A stretch of 64,000 bases of DNA. Source: Croceibacterium salegens (GTDB lineage Bacteria > Pseudomonadota > Alphaproteobacteria > Sphingomonadales > Sphingomonadaceae). This document shows, piece after piece, positions 8,868 to 16,814 of this stretch (position 1 is its first letter; every line of letters begins with the position of its first letter). A model generated the notes under the pieces. The model saw only the letters and a list, made by a program, of their open reading frames with translations, was not told where the DNA came from and did no database searches. A program made the translations under genes and the position numbers. The stretch is taken from positions 147,094-211,093 of the forward strand of contig NZ_WTYM01000059.1 in assembly GCF_009827435.1 (NCBI RefSeq). The letters run 5' to 3'.

Positions 8868-10001
8868 CTAACCCCTGATGCGGAAGACCGACCTCGCGTT
8901 GTCCTCCATCAGCATCTTCTTGTGCTCGGGGCTCATCGCCATGCGGTCGTAGGCGGCGACCTCGTCGAAGGACTGCTGGTAGGGGTAATCCATCGCGTAG
9001 AGCACGCGGTCGGGGCCCATCACCTCCTGGCAGAACCTGATCGCCGGCTCCCAGCCGACGCCGCTGGTGGTGACCCAGATGTTGTTCTGGAAGTAATAGC
9101 TGACCGGGTGCCTGAGCTTCACTGGCGGCTGCCCGCCGCGCAGGCCGGCGCGGTTGTCGGCGTTCCCCTGCATCCAGTCGAAGCGGTAGATGTGCAGCGG
9201 CAGGCACTCGCCGAGGTGGCCGATGACCAGCCGGAGCTTGGGGAAGCGGTCGAAGGCGCCCGAGAAGATGATCCCCATCGTGTGCAGCCAGACGTCGTGC
9301 GGGAAGCCGCCGAGCGCGCCGAAGAAGCCGCGTGTCTCGTAGTGCGGCGCGTTGAACGGCGCGGTCGGGTGGATGTAGAGCGCGCCGTCGTTGGCCTCGA
9401 TCGCCTCGAGGATCGGCCAATAGTCCTGCTCGTCGATATAGTGGCCCTGCCAGTGCGAATTGAGCACCGCGCCGTTGAGGCCCAGGGTCCCCATTGCCCG
9501 ATCGATCTCTTTGACCGAACCGGCGACGTCGCGCGGGTCGAAGGCGGCGAGCGCGGAGAAGCGGTCAGGGTGGTTGCGGCAGGCTTCGGCGGCGATGTCG
9601 TTGGCCTCGCGCGCCAGCGGGGTGCCGTCGCCCGGCCTGACCACCTGCACACCCGGCGCGGTCAGCAGCAGGAGCTGCCGGGCGATGCCGAATTCGTCCA
9701 TGTGCTGGATGCGCAGTCCGCCGAGGTTCTGCAGCATCTCCTGCAAGGAAGGCATCCTCGAGAACATGCCCGCCATCTTGAGCGAGTCGTCGCCCGGCGC
9801 GTCGCCGCTCTCGAAGTATTCGACCTGCGCCTTGACCAGCGCCGGGAAGGTCCAGGCCTCCTCGGTGGCGATGCGTTTGTAGGGCGCGTCGCGGTCGACG
9901 TGCCCGGCGCGCGGGGCGAGGCCGACGCGGGTGCGCACCGAGAAGTCTTCCTTGAAGTGGCCCTTGAGGCCGAACTCGCTGCCGTCTTCGAGTTTGGGCA
10001 T
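8868..10001 (-). CDS. Amidohydrolase-family decarboxylase, LigW/gamma-resorcylate decarboxylase-like
   Basis: 377-residue metal-dependent TIM-barrel enzyme. It matches LigW (5-carboxyvanillate decarboxylase) along most of its length as recalled: RIATEEA, TAPGVQ, REANDIAAEAC, NSHWQG, YIHP, GHLGE and the long identical VLYAMDYPYQ block. The expected metal ligands are Glu47, His211, His262 and Asp338, equivalent to Glu19, His188, His241 and Asp314 of LigW. It has about 28 extra residues at the N-terminus. Reaction is probably non-oxidative decarboxylation of a hydroxybenzoate, yielding for example vanillate. Start 10001 follows AAGGAGG. Other members decarboxylate gamma-resorcylate or 2,3-dihydroxybenzoate, so the substrate is open. 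Confidence 0.85.
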   Translation of the reverse strand: MPKLEDGSEFGLKGHFKEDFSVRTRVGLAPRAGHVDRDAPYKRIATEEAWTFPALVKAQVEYFESGDAPGDDSLKMAGMFSRMPSLQEMLQNLGGLRIQHMDEFGIARQLLLLTAPGVQVVRPGDGTPLAREANDIAAEACRNHPDRFSALAAFDPRDVAGSVKEIDRAMGTLGLNGAVLNSHWQGHYIDEQDYWPILEAIEANDGALYIHPTAPFNAPHYETRGFFGALGGFPHDVWLHTMGIIFSGAFDRFPKLRLVIGHLGECLPLHIYRFDWMQGNADNRAGLRGGQPPVKLRHPVSYYFQNNIWVTTSGVGWEPAIRFCQEVMGPDRVLYAMDYPYQQSFDEVAAYDRMAMSPEHKKMLMEDNARSVFRIRG

Positions 10002-10021
10002 CTTGCCTCCTTGCTAAGTCC

Positions 10022-10142
10022 TTCGAGACGCGCCTTCGACGGGCTCAGTCGCTCCTCAGGATGAGCGGGTAATACGGAATCGCTCATGGTGAGGAGGGGC
10101 TGAGTAGCTCGCGTTGCGAGCGTATCGAAGACCCGTCTCGAA
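10022..10142. repeat. 121-base nested palindromic (REP/BIME-like) element
   Basis: Between the decarboxylase and the upstream SnoaL-like gene. Nested paired segments run outside to inside: TTCGAGACG/CGTCTCGAA, CTTCGA/TCGAAG, CTCAG/CTGAG, CTCCTC/GAGGAG and ATGAGCG/CGCTCAT. Elements with CTTCGACGGGCTCAG and CTCAGGATGAGCGG are common interspersed repeats in sphingomonads. It could fold in RNA and separate expression of the two genes. Confidence 0.8.
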
Positions 10143-10148
10143 CCACCA

Positions 10149-10610
10149 TCAGAACATCCCGTTTTGGTTCTTGCACGTGGCCGGGTCGGGCACTTCCTGC
10201 ATGACGTCCCAATGCTCGACGATATAGCCGTCCTTCACGCGCAGCAGGTCGACGATGGCGTATCCCCGTGTTGCGGCCTCGCGCATGAAGTGGAAATGTA
10301 CGGCCACGAGGTCGGCGTCTCCCCACACCACGCGCTTCACTTCGTGCGAGAGGTCGGGCAGCCGCGCCATGCTCGCCTGCATCATCGCCAGCGTTGCGTC
10401 GCGCCCGGTCGGGGCGTTGGGATTATGCTGGATGTAGTCGGGGTGCATCCAGCAGGTGAAGGCGTCGGTCGGGTTGTCCTCGACGTAGAACAGCTGGATG
10501 AACCGCTCCGCCACCTGCCGGGTGGTGAGCTTGTCCCGTCCCGAGGTGTCGCGCGGATCGAAGGGGGGCGACTGCCAGTCCCAAGGCAGCGCCCCTTCGG
10601 CGGGCTTCAC
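10149..10610 (-). CDS. SnoaL-like / NTF2-fold polyketide-cyclase-type protein
   Basis: 153-residue single NTF2-fold domain. The core contains the ester-cyclase-like pattern of FIQLFYVED, HPDYIQHNP, then a beta sheet with VHFHFMREA and the closing IVEHWDVMQEVPDP. The start is a GTG at 10610 whose GTGA overlaps the TGA stop of the preceding gene; AGGAAAA precedes it. A longer upstream in-frame extension is only the shadow of that gene. The two NTF2-fold genes form an operon, probably running on to the decarboxylase. Proteins of this family catalyse isomerisation, hydration or cyclisation of small molecules; no substrate can be read from sequence. The HWD near the C-terminus is typically in the active pocket. 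Confidence 0.78.
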   Translation of the reverse strand: MKPAEGALPWDWQSPPFDPRDTSGRDKLTTRQVAERFIQLFYVEDNPTDAFTCWMHPDYIQHNPNAPTGRDATLAMMQASMARLPDLSHEVKRVVWGDADLVAVHFHFMREAATRGYAIVDLLRVKDGYIVEHWDVMQEVPDPATCKNQNGMF

Positions 10611-11302
10611 TTTTCCTGCCCGGCCAGCATCGCCCCGAACTTCGGGTGTGCGAAGTGCATCGGCACGTCCTGGCGATAGGGCCAGGTCTTGCGGTGCTGG
10701 TCGGCGGAAAGCAGGATGTCGGGACCGAGGGGGTCTTCCGGGAAGGTCTTTTCGGCGGGCTGCAGGTGCGCGGTGGTGTGCGCCCAGCCTTCCTCGTAGT
10801 TGCCCTGCCACTGCATCATGTAGTCGAGCCGCTTGATCTTCCAGATCCCGTCGACGTTGACGTAGTCGTTTTCGTAGATGCCGGCTTCCATGAACTGCTG
10901 CGGCATCATCTCTTCGCGGGTGTCCTGGAAATCGTCGTGCCAGCCGCCGAGCAGGATGCCGTGGAAGCGGCCCTTGGCGGTCTTGCGGTCGGGCGCGACG
11001 GTGATGATGTCCTGCATCTGGAAGTGGTCGAGCAGCAACCCGTTGACCGGGCCCGGCACGCCGCCGGTGAAGCGGCCCTGGATCCAGTCGCCATAGAGCC
11101 GCTTGACCCCGGCGTGGCCGACGTACTCGCCACTGAGGAAGACCACGCAGCCGTCTTCGGCGAAGAGCTCGGCAACCTCCTCTGGACGGTTGAAATCGAT
11201 GTAGTAGCCATAAGCCCAGTGCAGGCGGCGGATGGCCTGGATGTCCTCCAGGACGCCGACCTTCTGCTCCAGCTCCGCGAGGCGGGCTTCCACGTCACTC
11301 AT
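10607..11302 (-). CDS. SnoaL-like / NTF2-fold protein with coiled-coil N-terminus
   Basis: 231-residue protein. Residues 5-22 form a short coiled helix (ARLAELEQKVGVLED), followed by the SnoaL_4-type NTF2 domain (about 22-165: RRLHWAYGYYIDF, EVAELFAED, GRFHG). The last 60 residues are a conserved tail with PDILLSADQHRKTWPY. Start 11302 is used because GGGAGAG precedes it. It is the first gene of its operon and divergent from the LigD-like dehydrogenase. Similar proteins occur in sphingomonad aromatic-degradation loci, with unknown reactions. Confidence 0.77.
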   Translation of the reverse strand: MSDVEARLAELEQKVGVLEDIQAIRRLHWAYGYYIDFNRPEEVAELFAEDGCVVFLSGEYVGHAGVKRLYGDWIQGRFTGGVPGPVNGLLLDHFQMQDIITVAPDRKTAKGRFHGILLGGWHDDFQDTREEMMPQQFMEAGIYENDYVNVDGIWKIKRLDYMMQWQGNYEEGWAHTTAHLQPAEKTFPEDPLGPDILLSADQHRKTWPYRQDVPMHFAHPKFGAMLAGQEK

Positions 11303-11374
11303 TCTCGACTCTCCCAATAATCTTTGTATGCAACACTAACGATCGATATGATTTTGGGTAGAGGAAAGTCAGGG

Positions 11375-12316
11375 ATGAGCGAGCAACCGGGCGGTTGGGC
11401 CACGGAATGGAAAGGCCGCGTCGCCTTCGTCACCGGAGCAGTCACGGGGATCGGACTCGGCGTGGCGCAGGCCTTCGCCGATGCGGGCATGAAACTGGCG
11501 CTGAGCTATCGCAACGAGGACGACAAGGCGGCGACCGAGGCGTGGTTCGACAGCAAGGGCTACGACCAGCCGCTCTACTGCAAGCTCGACGTCACGGACC
11601 GCGCCCGCTTCGCCGAAGTCGCGGACGATGTGGTTGACCGCTACGGCGAAGTCCACGTGCTGGTGAACAACGCCGGCGTGTCCGTCTTCGGCCCGACCGA
11701 CGAGGCGACCTACGACGATTTCGACTGGATCATGGGGGTTAATTTCGGCGGCGTGGTCAACGGCCTCGTCAGCTTCCTGCCCAAGATCAAGGCCGCGCAC
11801 GGCCGCCGCCACGTCACCAACATCGCCAGCATGGCCGCCTTCCTGCCGGGCCCGCAGGCGGGCATCTACACCGCCAGCAAGTTCGCCGTGCGCGGGCTGA
11901 CGGAATCGCTGCGCTACAACCTCGCGCCGCAGGGCATCGGCTGTTCGCTGTGCTGCCCGGCGCTGACCCGGACCAACGCCTGGACCAGCGCGCTCAAGCG
12001 CCCCGACAGCTTCAAGGACACCGGCTTCGCCGAGGCGCGCGAGGGCGAACTCAGGCAGTTCGGCACCGCGTTCGAGGAAGGGATGGACCCTTACGTCGTC
12101 GGCTCGAAGATCCTCACGGGAATGACCAACATGGACGGGTTGATCCTGACCCATCCCGAGCACGGCCCCGATTTCGAGGAACTGCACGAAAAGCTCATGG
12201 CCGCCCTCCCGGTCGAGGATGCCCCCGAAGGCCGCCTTCGCATCGAGGAACTGCGCCGCGAGGCCATGCGCCAGGCCGAAGCCGGTATCCGCATGAAGAT
12301 GGACGACCTGACCTAG
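11375..12316 (+). CDS. Short-chain dehydrogenase, LigD/LigL C-alpha-dehydrogenase-like
   Basis: 313-residue NAD-dependent SDR. Cofactor motif at 21-27 (GAVTGIG), NNAG at 98-101, and catalytic Ser152, Tyr165 and Lys169. The stretch FGPTDEATYDDFDWIMGVN (105-123) and the following GVVNGLVSFLP closely follow LigD-type enzymes, which oxidise the benzylic alcohol of beta-aryl ether dimers before LigF-type cleavage. The long C-terminal extension after the SDR core is also a feature of that group. Start 11375 has AGGAAAG upstream; an earlier ATG at 11324 lies in the divergent promoter. The subfamily call rests on remembered similarity, so a different hydroxyl substrate is possible. Confidence 0.83.
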   Translation: MSEQPGGWATEWKGRVAFVTGAVTGIGLGVAQAFADAGMKLALSYRNEDDKAATEAWFDSKGYDQPLYCKLDVTDRARFAEVADDVVDRYGEVHVLVNNAGVSVFGPTDEATYDDFDWIMGVNFGGVVNGLVSFLPKIKAAHGRRHVTNIASMAAFLPGPQAGIYTASKFAVRGLTESLRYNLAPQGIGCSLCCPALTRTNAWTSALKRPDSFKDTGFAEAREGELRQFGTAFEEGMDPYVVGSKILTGMTNMDGLILTHPEHGPDFEELHEKLMAALPVEDAPEGRLRIEELRREAMRQAEAGIRMKMDDLT

Positions 12317-12383
12317 GGCGCGGCCTAGACTCCTGCCGGGGTTGCGGTATCCTCGCGCCAAGCGTGGATAGAGGAGACTGGCG

Positions 12384-13262
12384 ATGTGTGAACTCGATCA
12401 ACTGGATGCGATGGACCCGGCCAAGCGCGGGGTCAGCCGCCGCCAATTCACGGTGATGGGTGCGGCGGGCGTGGCCGCGGCGGCTTGTGCACCGACCGGC
12501 GGAGCCAAGGCGCAAGACTCGCTCACGGAAAGCGACGTCACCTTCGAAGCCCCGGGCGGGACGATGGACGGCTATTTCGTCCACCCCGCGACCGGAAAGC
12601 ACCCGGCCGTTATCCTCTATCCCGACATCGGCGGCCTGCGCGATGCGCCCAAGGCCATGGGCCGGCGCCTCGCCGCTTCGGGGTATGCGGTGCTCGTCGC
12701 CAATCCCTATTACCGCAGCGTCGCCGGCCAGCAGTTCGCCGACTTCGAGGCGTTCCGCAACGACGGCGGCTTCCAGAAGGTTGGCCCGTGGATGGCCAAG
12801 AACACGCCCGAAGCGGTGATGGAATCGGCCAAGGCGATCATCGCCTGGCTCGATGCGCAGGATGCGGTCGACACCAGCAAGGGCGTCGGCAGCCAGGGCT
12901 ACTGCATGACCGGCGGCTGGACCATCATGACCGCGGCAGCAAATCCGGACCGCGCCAAGGCGGCGTGCAGCTTCCACGGCGGCGGACTGGTCGGAGATGC
13001 TCCCACCTCGCCCGTCAACCTGCTCGACGACATGGCGGCCGATTCCAAGGCGCTCATCTGCATCGGCAAGAACGACGACGAGCGTGCGCCGACCGACAAG
13101 GACAAGCTTAAGGAAGCGGGCGCCAAGGCCAAGGCCGAGGTCTCGGTCGAGGTCTACGGAGGGGACCACGGCTGGACGGTGCTCGACAGCCCGGTCTACA
13201 ACGAGGCCGAGGCCGAGCGCGCCTGGGCCAACATGCTGGATACCTACAAGAAATTCCTCTGA
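12384..13262 (+). CDS. Exported dienelactone hydrolase family protein
   Basis: 292-residue alpha/beta hydrolase with a twin-arginine-type N-terminus (SRRQFTVMG at 18-26, then an alanine-rich stretch containing AAAAC at 31-35). The catalytic Cys174 lies in GSQGYCMTGG, matching the GxCxGG elbow of dienelactone hydrolases; Asp231 or 232 and His262 (GGDHGW) complete the triad. Strong AGAGGAG precedes the start. The gene lies 67 bases after the dehydrogenase and 11 bases before the serine hydrolase, so these are probably one operon. Natural substrate is unknown; an ester or lactone of aromatic catabolism is likely. Export of an enzyme whose relatives are mostly cytoplasmic is notable. Confidence 0.85.
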   Translation: MCELDQLDAMDPAKRGVSRRQFTVMGAAGVAAAACAPTGGAKAQDSLTESDVTFEAPGGTMDGYFVHPATGKHPAVILYPDIGGLRDAPKAMGRRLAASGYAVLVANPYYRSVAGQQFADFEAFRNDGGFQKVGPWMAKNTPEAVMESAKAIIAWLDAQDAVDTSKGVGSQGYCMTGGWTIMTAAANPDRAKAACSFHGGGLVGDAPTSPVNLLDDMAADSKALICIGKNDDERAPTDKDKLKEAGAKAKAEVSVEVYGGDHGWTVLDSPVYNEAEAERAWANMLDTYKKFL

Positions 13263-13273
13263 GCGGGGGTTGC

Positions 13274-14509
13274 ATGAAAGCCTTTTGCGCCGCGCTGGCG
13301 GCCGCCGCGCTTGCCCTGCCGCAGGCCGGGGCGGCGCAGGAGCCGCTGGTGCTCGACACCGCGCGCATCGATCGCATGCTCGAAAGTTTCGTCGCCGACG
13401 GCCGCACCGTCGGCGACGAAATCCTCATCTGGAAGGACGGCAAGGAGCAGCACTACGCCAGCGCCGGAATGGCCGACCGCGAGGGCAAGCGGCCATTCAC
13501 GCGCGACACGCAGTTCCAGCTTTTCTCGATGACCAAGCCGGTCACAGGCGTGGCGCTCATGCAGCTGTGGGAGCAGGGCAAGTTCGGGCTCGACGACCCG
13601 CTCTCGCGCTACCTGCCGCAATTCGCCGATGTGAAGGTCTATGACGAGGCGGCGCCCGGCAAGCTGCGCCCGCCAAGCCGCCCGATCGTAATCCGCGACG
13701 TGATGCGGCACACCGCCGGGTTCACCTACGGCAACGCCGGGCATCCCAGCGATCCGGTGTGGAACGAGCTGCAGCCACTGTCGTCCGACCACACGTTGGC
13801 GCAGTTCGCCGACCTCATGGCGCAGGTCCCGCTGCTCTATGACCCGGGCACCCACTGGCACTACAGCGCCGGGGTCGACGTACAGGCGCGGCTGGTCGAG
13901 GTGCTCTCGGGCCAGCCGTTCGACGAATATGTCGCCGAGCATATCTTCCAGCCACTCGGCATGACCCATTCGTGCTGGAAATGCCCCGACACCATGCTTC
14001 CGAACCTGGCGGCGATTTACGACGGGCCCTCGCTCACCCGGATGCCGACCGAAGCCTGGCTCGACGCCAACTTCCGCGGCAAGCCGATGACCATGGGCGG
14101 CGCGGGGATCGTCACTACGATCGACGACTACATGCGCTTCGCCCGCATGCTGCTCGGACACGGCGAGCTCGACGGTGCGCGGATCCTCCAGCCGGCCACG
14201 ATCAGGGTCATGTCGACCGACCAGCTCGACCCGCGGATTACCGAGGCCGACCGGGCCTGGTTGCCCAGCAAGGGAACCGGCGGCTTCGGGCTCGACTTCT
14301 TCGTGCGGACCAGGCCGCCGCAGACGCCGCAGGAAAACCGCGGCGCGGTCGGCGAGTTCTTCTGGGACGGGCTGCCCTCAATGCTGTTCTGGGTCGATCC
14401 AGCCAACGACATGGCGGTGGTCTTCGCGACGCAGAAGACGCCGTTCGACGGCACGCTGCACCACGACATCCGCGCCGCGCTCTACGGTGCCGATTACCCC
14501 GCCGACTAG
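13274..14509 (+). CDS. Exported serine hydrolase, class C beta-lactamase/EstB-like esterase
   Basis: 411-residue enzyme with signal peptide (cleavage near AGAAQ). Catalytic SxxK is Ser85-Met-Thr-Lys88 and the general-base Tyr is Tyr197 in YSAGVDV. A further HTAGF segment near 146 is typical of the EstB/beta-lactamase-related esterases. It follows the dienelactone hydrolase by 11 bases with GCGGGGG as ribosome site. Family members hydrolyse short-chain esters or D-amino-acid peptides; resistance to antibiotics is not implied. Here an ester-cleaving role in aromatic or polymer breakdown is inferred from position. Confidence 0.85.
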   Translation: MKAFCAALAAAALALPQAGAAQEPLVLDTARIDRMLESFVADGRTVGDEILIWKDGKEQHYASAGMADREGKRPFTRDTQFQLFSMTKPVTGVALMQLWEQGKFGLDDPLSRYLPQFADVKVYDEAAPGKLRPPSRPIVIRDVMRHTAGFTYGNAGHPSDPVWNELQPLSSDHTLAQFADLMAQVPLLYDPGTHWHYSAGVDVQARLVEVLSGQPFDEYVAEHIFQPLGMTHSCWKCPDTMLPNLAAIYDGPSLTRMPTEAWLDANFRGKPMTMGGAGIVTTIDDYMRFARMLLGHGELDGARILQPATIRVMSTDQLDPRITEADRAWLPSKGTGGFGLDFFVRTRPPQTPQENRGAVGEFFWDGLPSMLFWVDPANDMAVVFATQKTPFDGTLHHDIRAALYGADYPAD

Positions 14510-15043
14510 CGCGCCTCGTTCTCGCAGCAGTGCAAAAACACTTTCATACACGGCGGCGGCCTGCATAGTGTCCTGCCGATGCCGTGTCGCTTTGCCTCCT
14601 CGTGCGCTCCCTGTCGTTGCGCTGACCACGCGGGGACGTGCGGCCGGGACGAATTTATTCCCGCCGGGCATGTGTGACCCGGTCGATCTGTGACCTTTTT
14701 CCACCTAACTTACTGAAAATACAACAGTTATGTGGAAAGGTGCCTGGGTCAAACCTGAGAACCTTGTGACCCTGCTGCGTTGCCTTTCCAAGCCTGCGTC
14801 GGAAGCGGGCCGGCGTACGAATCCGGCCCTGAAAGGGAGTGGGCGGCCCTTGCGGGCCGCCCAGATAAGGAGTTCTGCGATCGGCCACCGAGGGGCCGGA
14901 ACCGAGGGACCTGATGGCCCCGGGCCTCCGGTGACAGGTGGAGAATCACGCCTCGCTGGTTAAGACCGTCCTGCGATTCATGGTTACCATGAAGTTACCT
15001 ATCGTGTGGCGCGGCTGGAGCCGGGTCGCGGGCGAAAAAAGTC
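14510..15043. other. 534-base intergenic region with strong secondary structure, possible RNA gene
   Basis: No convincing protein gene. Three hairpin systems follow each other: GGAAAGG (14734-14740) with CCTTTCC (14783-14789) enclosing GGGTCA/TGACCC (14746-14751 and 14767-14772); GGGCCGG/CCGGCCC (14807-14829); and GGGCGGCCC/GGGCCGCCC (14841-14862, TTGC loop). A fourth, CACCG...GGGGCC...GGCCCC...CGGTG, lies around 14885-14932. An A/T-richer stretch at about 14695-14730, with TTTCCAC and GTGGAAA facing each other, could be promoter. None of the well-known bacterial RNA consensus motifs (SRP, RNase P, tmRNA) was recognised. Confidence 0.45.
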
Positions 15044-15994
15044 TTAGAGCCCGTTCTTGCGTTCGATGGTGACGTCGGGATCGCGGCACCACTTGCCGTC
15101 GGGGCAGGCAAAGTCCGCCTTGGCCGCCGAATCGCCGCGCAAGTGCCATTGCAGCCAGTCGACGACGATCGCCGCGCCCTTGCCGCCGTTAGCATCGTTG
15201 TAGGTTCCGCCGTGGCCGGTCGGGATGTTGACCAGCATCGCCGGGGCCTTGGCAATCTTGGCGAAGTCGTCGGTGCCGTTGGCGTAGGCGATGTCGCTCG
15301 GCCCGCCGAGCAGGTAGAGCACCGGGGTGTGGATCGCCGCCAGCTGGTCCTTGCTCATGTCCATCTCGCCTCCTGGCTCGCCCGGGGGTTTCTCGATGAA
15401 GATGCCGCTGTTCTGGATCACCAGCGTGTCGATGCGCGGATCGTCGGCCAGCCGCAGCGCCTGGACGCCGCCGCACGAATAGCCGCCGAGGGCGATGGCG
15501 TTGGGATCGATCATGCCGACATAGCGGCTTCCCGCGCGGCCGTTCTCCGAAATCGCCCAGTCGAGCGCGTAGGCAAGGTCGGTTGCCGTCGTCTCGGTGG
15601 CGAATGGGCCGTTGCCGGTACCGCTTGCCGGGCGCGGAGACTTGGCGTTGGGGCCGCTGCGCCATTGGCCCGGCGCGATCGCGAGATAGCCGTGGCTGGC
15701 GATCTCGGCGAGCTGCTGGCGCGCGCTCGTCGCGTCGGCCGCGCAGGCGCCATTGCCCCAAACGAACACCCCAAGCGTACCCTCCCTGAACGGCGAGAGA
15801 TCGCGCGGACGATAGACGACGTAGCCTTCAAGGTTGGGGTCGAGTTCCGTCAGCGCGGGGTAGGGGCCGGTGCCCTGTGTATCGGGCACCTTGTCGGCCT
15901 CGGCCTGCATGCGTTCAAAATCGGACTGTTGAACTGTGGCGCATCCGGCCAGCGAAAGGGTCAGAACAGTCCCGATAAAGCGCTTGATCGACAT
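15044..15994 (-). CDS. Alpha/beta hydrolase-fold lipoprotein
   Basis: 316-residue protein. The lipobox LAGC puts the acylated cysteine at residue 18. A serine-nucleophile elbow GYSCGG (Ser173) and a late GTGHGG-like segment (PTGHGGTY) give the hydrolase catalytic frame; VFVWGNGAC near 77 would form the oxyanion region. Resembles the chlorophyllase/platelet-activating-factor acetylhydrolase-like branch. Start 15994 is chosen; a start at 16018 is also possible and would overlap the upstream gene. The gene follows the CmcJ-type gene by 16 bases, so it is probably the last gene of the long leftward lig operon. Substrate unknown. Confidence 0.75.
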   Translation of the reverse strand: MSIKRFIGTVLTLSLAGCATVQQSDFERMQAEADKVPDTQGTGPYPALTELDPNLEGYVVYRPRDLSPFREGTLGVFVWGNGACAADATSARQQLAEIASHGYLAIAPGQWRSGPNAKSPRPASGTGNGPFATETTATDLAYALDWAISENGRAGSRYVGMIDPNAIALGGYSCGGVQALRLADDPRIDTLVIQNSGIFIEKPPGEPGGEMDMSKDQLAAIHTPVLYLLGGPSDIAYANGTDDFAKIAKAPAMLVNIPTGHGGTYNDANGGKGAAIVVDWLQWHLRGDSAAKADFACPDGKWCRDPDVTIERKNGL

Positions 15995-16010
15995 GCTTCG
16001 CCCCCGCGAT

Positions 16011-16814
16011 TCAGCCATACCAGTAACAGGTCCCGCGCATTTCCAGGCTCACCCGGGGTGGCGCATCGGGCCCGGCAAGCGGGTTGTCGAAGGCCCCGTG
16101 CGGCATCAGCTGCGCCCGCTCCGGGTCGCTCTCGCTGGTCTTGAAGACGATCGCCTCGTCGGGCCGCATGTCGGAGTAATAGAACCATTGGTGCGCCGGA
16201 TTCGCCGCCAGAAGGTAGTTGGCAAAGCCCCACTCCGGGCTCCCGTCGAGCGGGTCGAAAATCGCCTGGCAGTCGAGCAGGTCCTCCGCGGCGATGCTGG
16301 GGTAGGCGCAGAGGCCAAGCGGCACGTCCTGCGTCCCCCCGGCAAGCGAGCGCCAGACGTTGTACTGGGCGCTGCGAACGACGGTCTTGCCCTCCGGAGC
16401 ACCCTTGGCTCGCATCGCGGCGGCATCTTCCTTCGCCATGTCGACGTGGACGAAACGCGCGGGATGCGAATTGTCGTGCTCCTCGTTCGCGCCGCTCTTC
16501 TCGGAGAAGCGCAGGATGCCGAACGGGGTCATCATCACCTCGTCGCACCCGGTCAGGCGCTTGAGCAGGTCGGAAATCTCTGCGCGGTGGACCTTGGCCA
16601 CCTGTTCGAGGTCGGTCAGGTCATCGACCGCGCTCGCGTGCCCCACCAGCATGAAGCCTTCGCGGTCGAGATCGGCGTCGATTTCGCGCGCGTCGTGGAT
16701 CGTCACTTCGGCCGGCTTCAGCGGGACGAAGTCCTTCTCGTGCGCGTTGGCATAGAAAAAGGGGCGCCTCTCCGTGCGTTCGGAATATCCGATCGCCGCC
16801 CTTACGTCTTTCAT
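16011..16814 (-). CDS. CmcJ/NvfI family protein
   Basis: 267-residue protein matching the CmcJ/NvfI family: the N-terminal VTIHDAREID segment, GFMLVGHASAVDDL near 55-68, RFVHVDMAKEDA near 115, NVWRSLAGGTQDVPLGLC near 150-167 and a C-terminal YYSDMRPDEAIVFKTSESD block. Fungal and actinobacterial relatives take part in hydroxylation or other modification of natural products and have a cupin-like fold; bacterial catabolic members are uncharacterised. Start at 16814 overlaps the reductase stop (ATGA), indicating translational coupling. The context suggests action on an aromatic acid or a ring-cleavage product, which is inference. Confidence 0.78.
   Translation of the reverse strand: MKDVRAAIGYSERTERRPFFYANAHEKDFVPLKPAEVTIHDAREIDADLDREGFMLVGHASAVDDLTDLEQVAKVHRAEISDLLKRLTGCDEVMMTPFGILRFSEKSGANEEHDNSHPARFVHVDMAKEDAAAMRAKGAPEGKTVVRSAQYNVWRSLAGGTQDVPLGLCAYPSIAAEDLLDCQAIFDPLDGSPEWGFANYLLAANPAHQWFYYSDMRPDEAIVFKTSESDPERAQLMPHGAFDNPLAGPDAPPRVSLEMRGTCYWYG

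Noticed and set aside
14695..14745. DnaA boxes / replication origin near TTTCCAC and GTGGAAA
   Set aside because: Each differs from the DnaA-box consensus at two or more positions, and no origin-type gene (dnaA, dnaN, hemE) is near.
14746..14772. TPP riboswitch, because CTGAGA occurs in the loop
   Set aside because: The second conserved block of the thi-box (ACCTGATCTGG-type) is missing and no thiamine gene follows.
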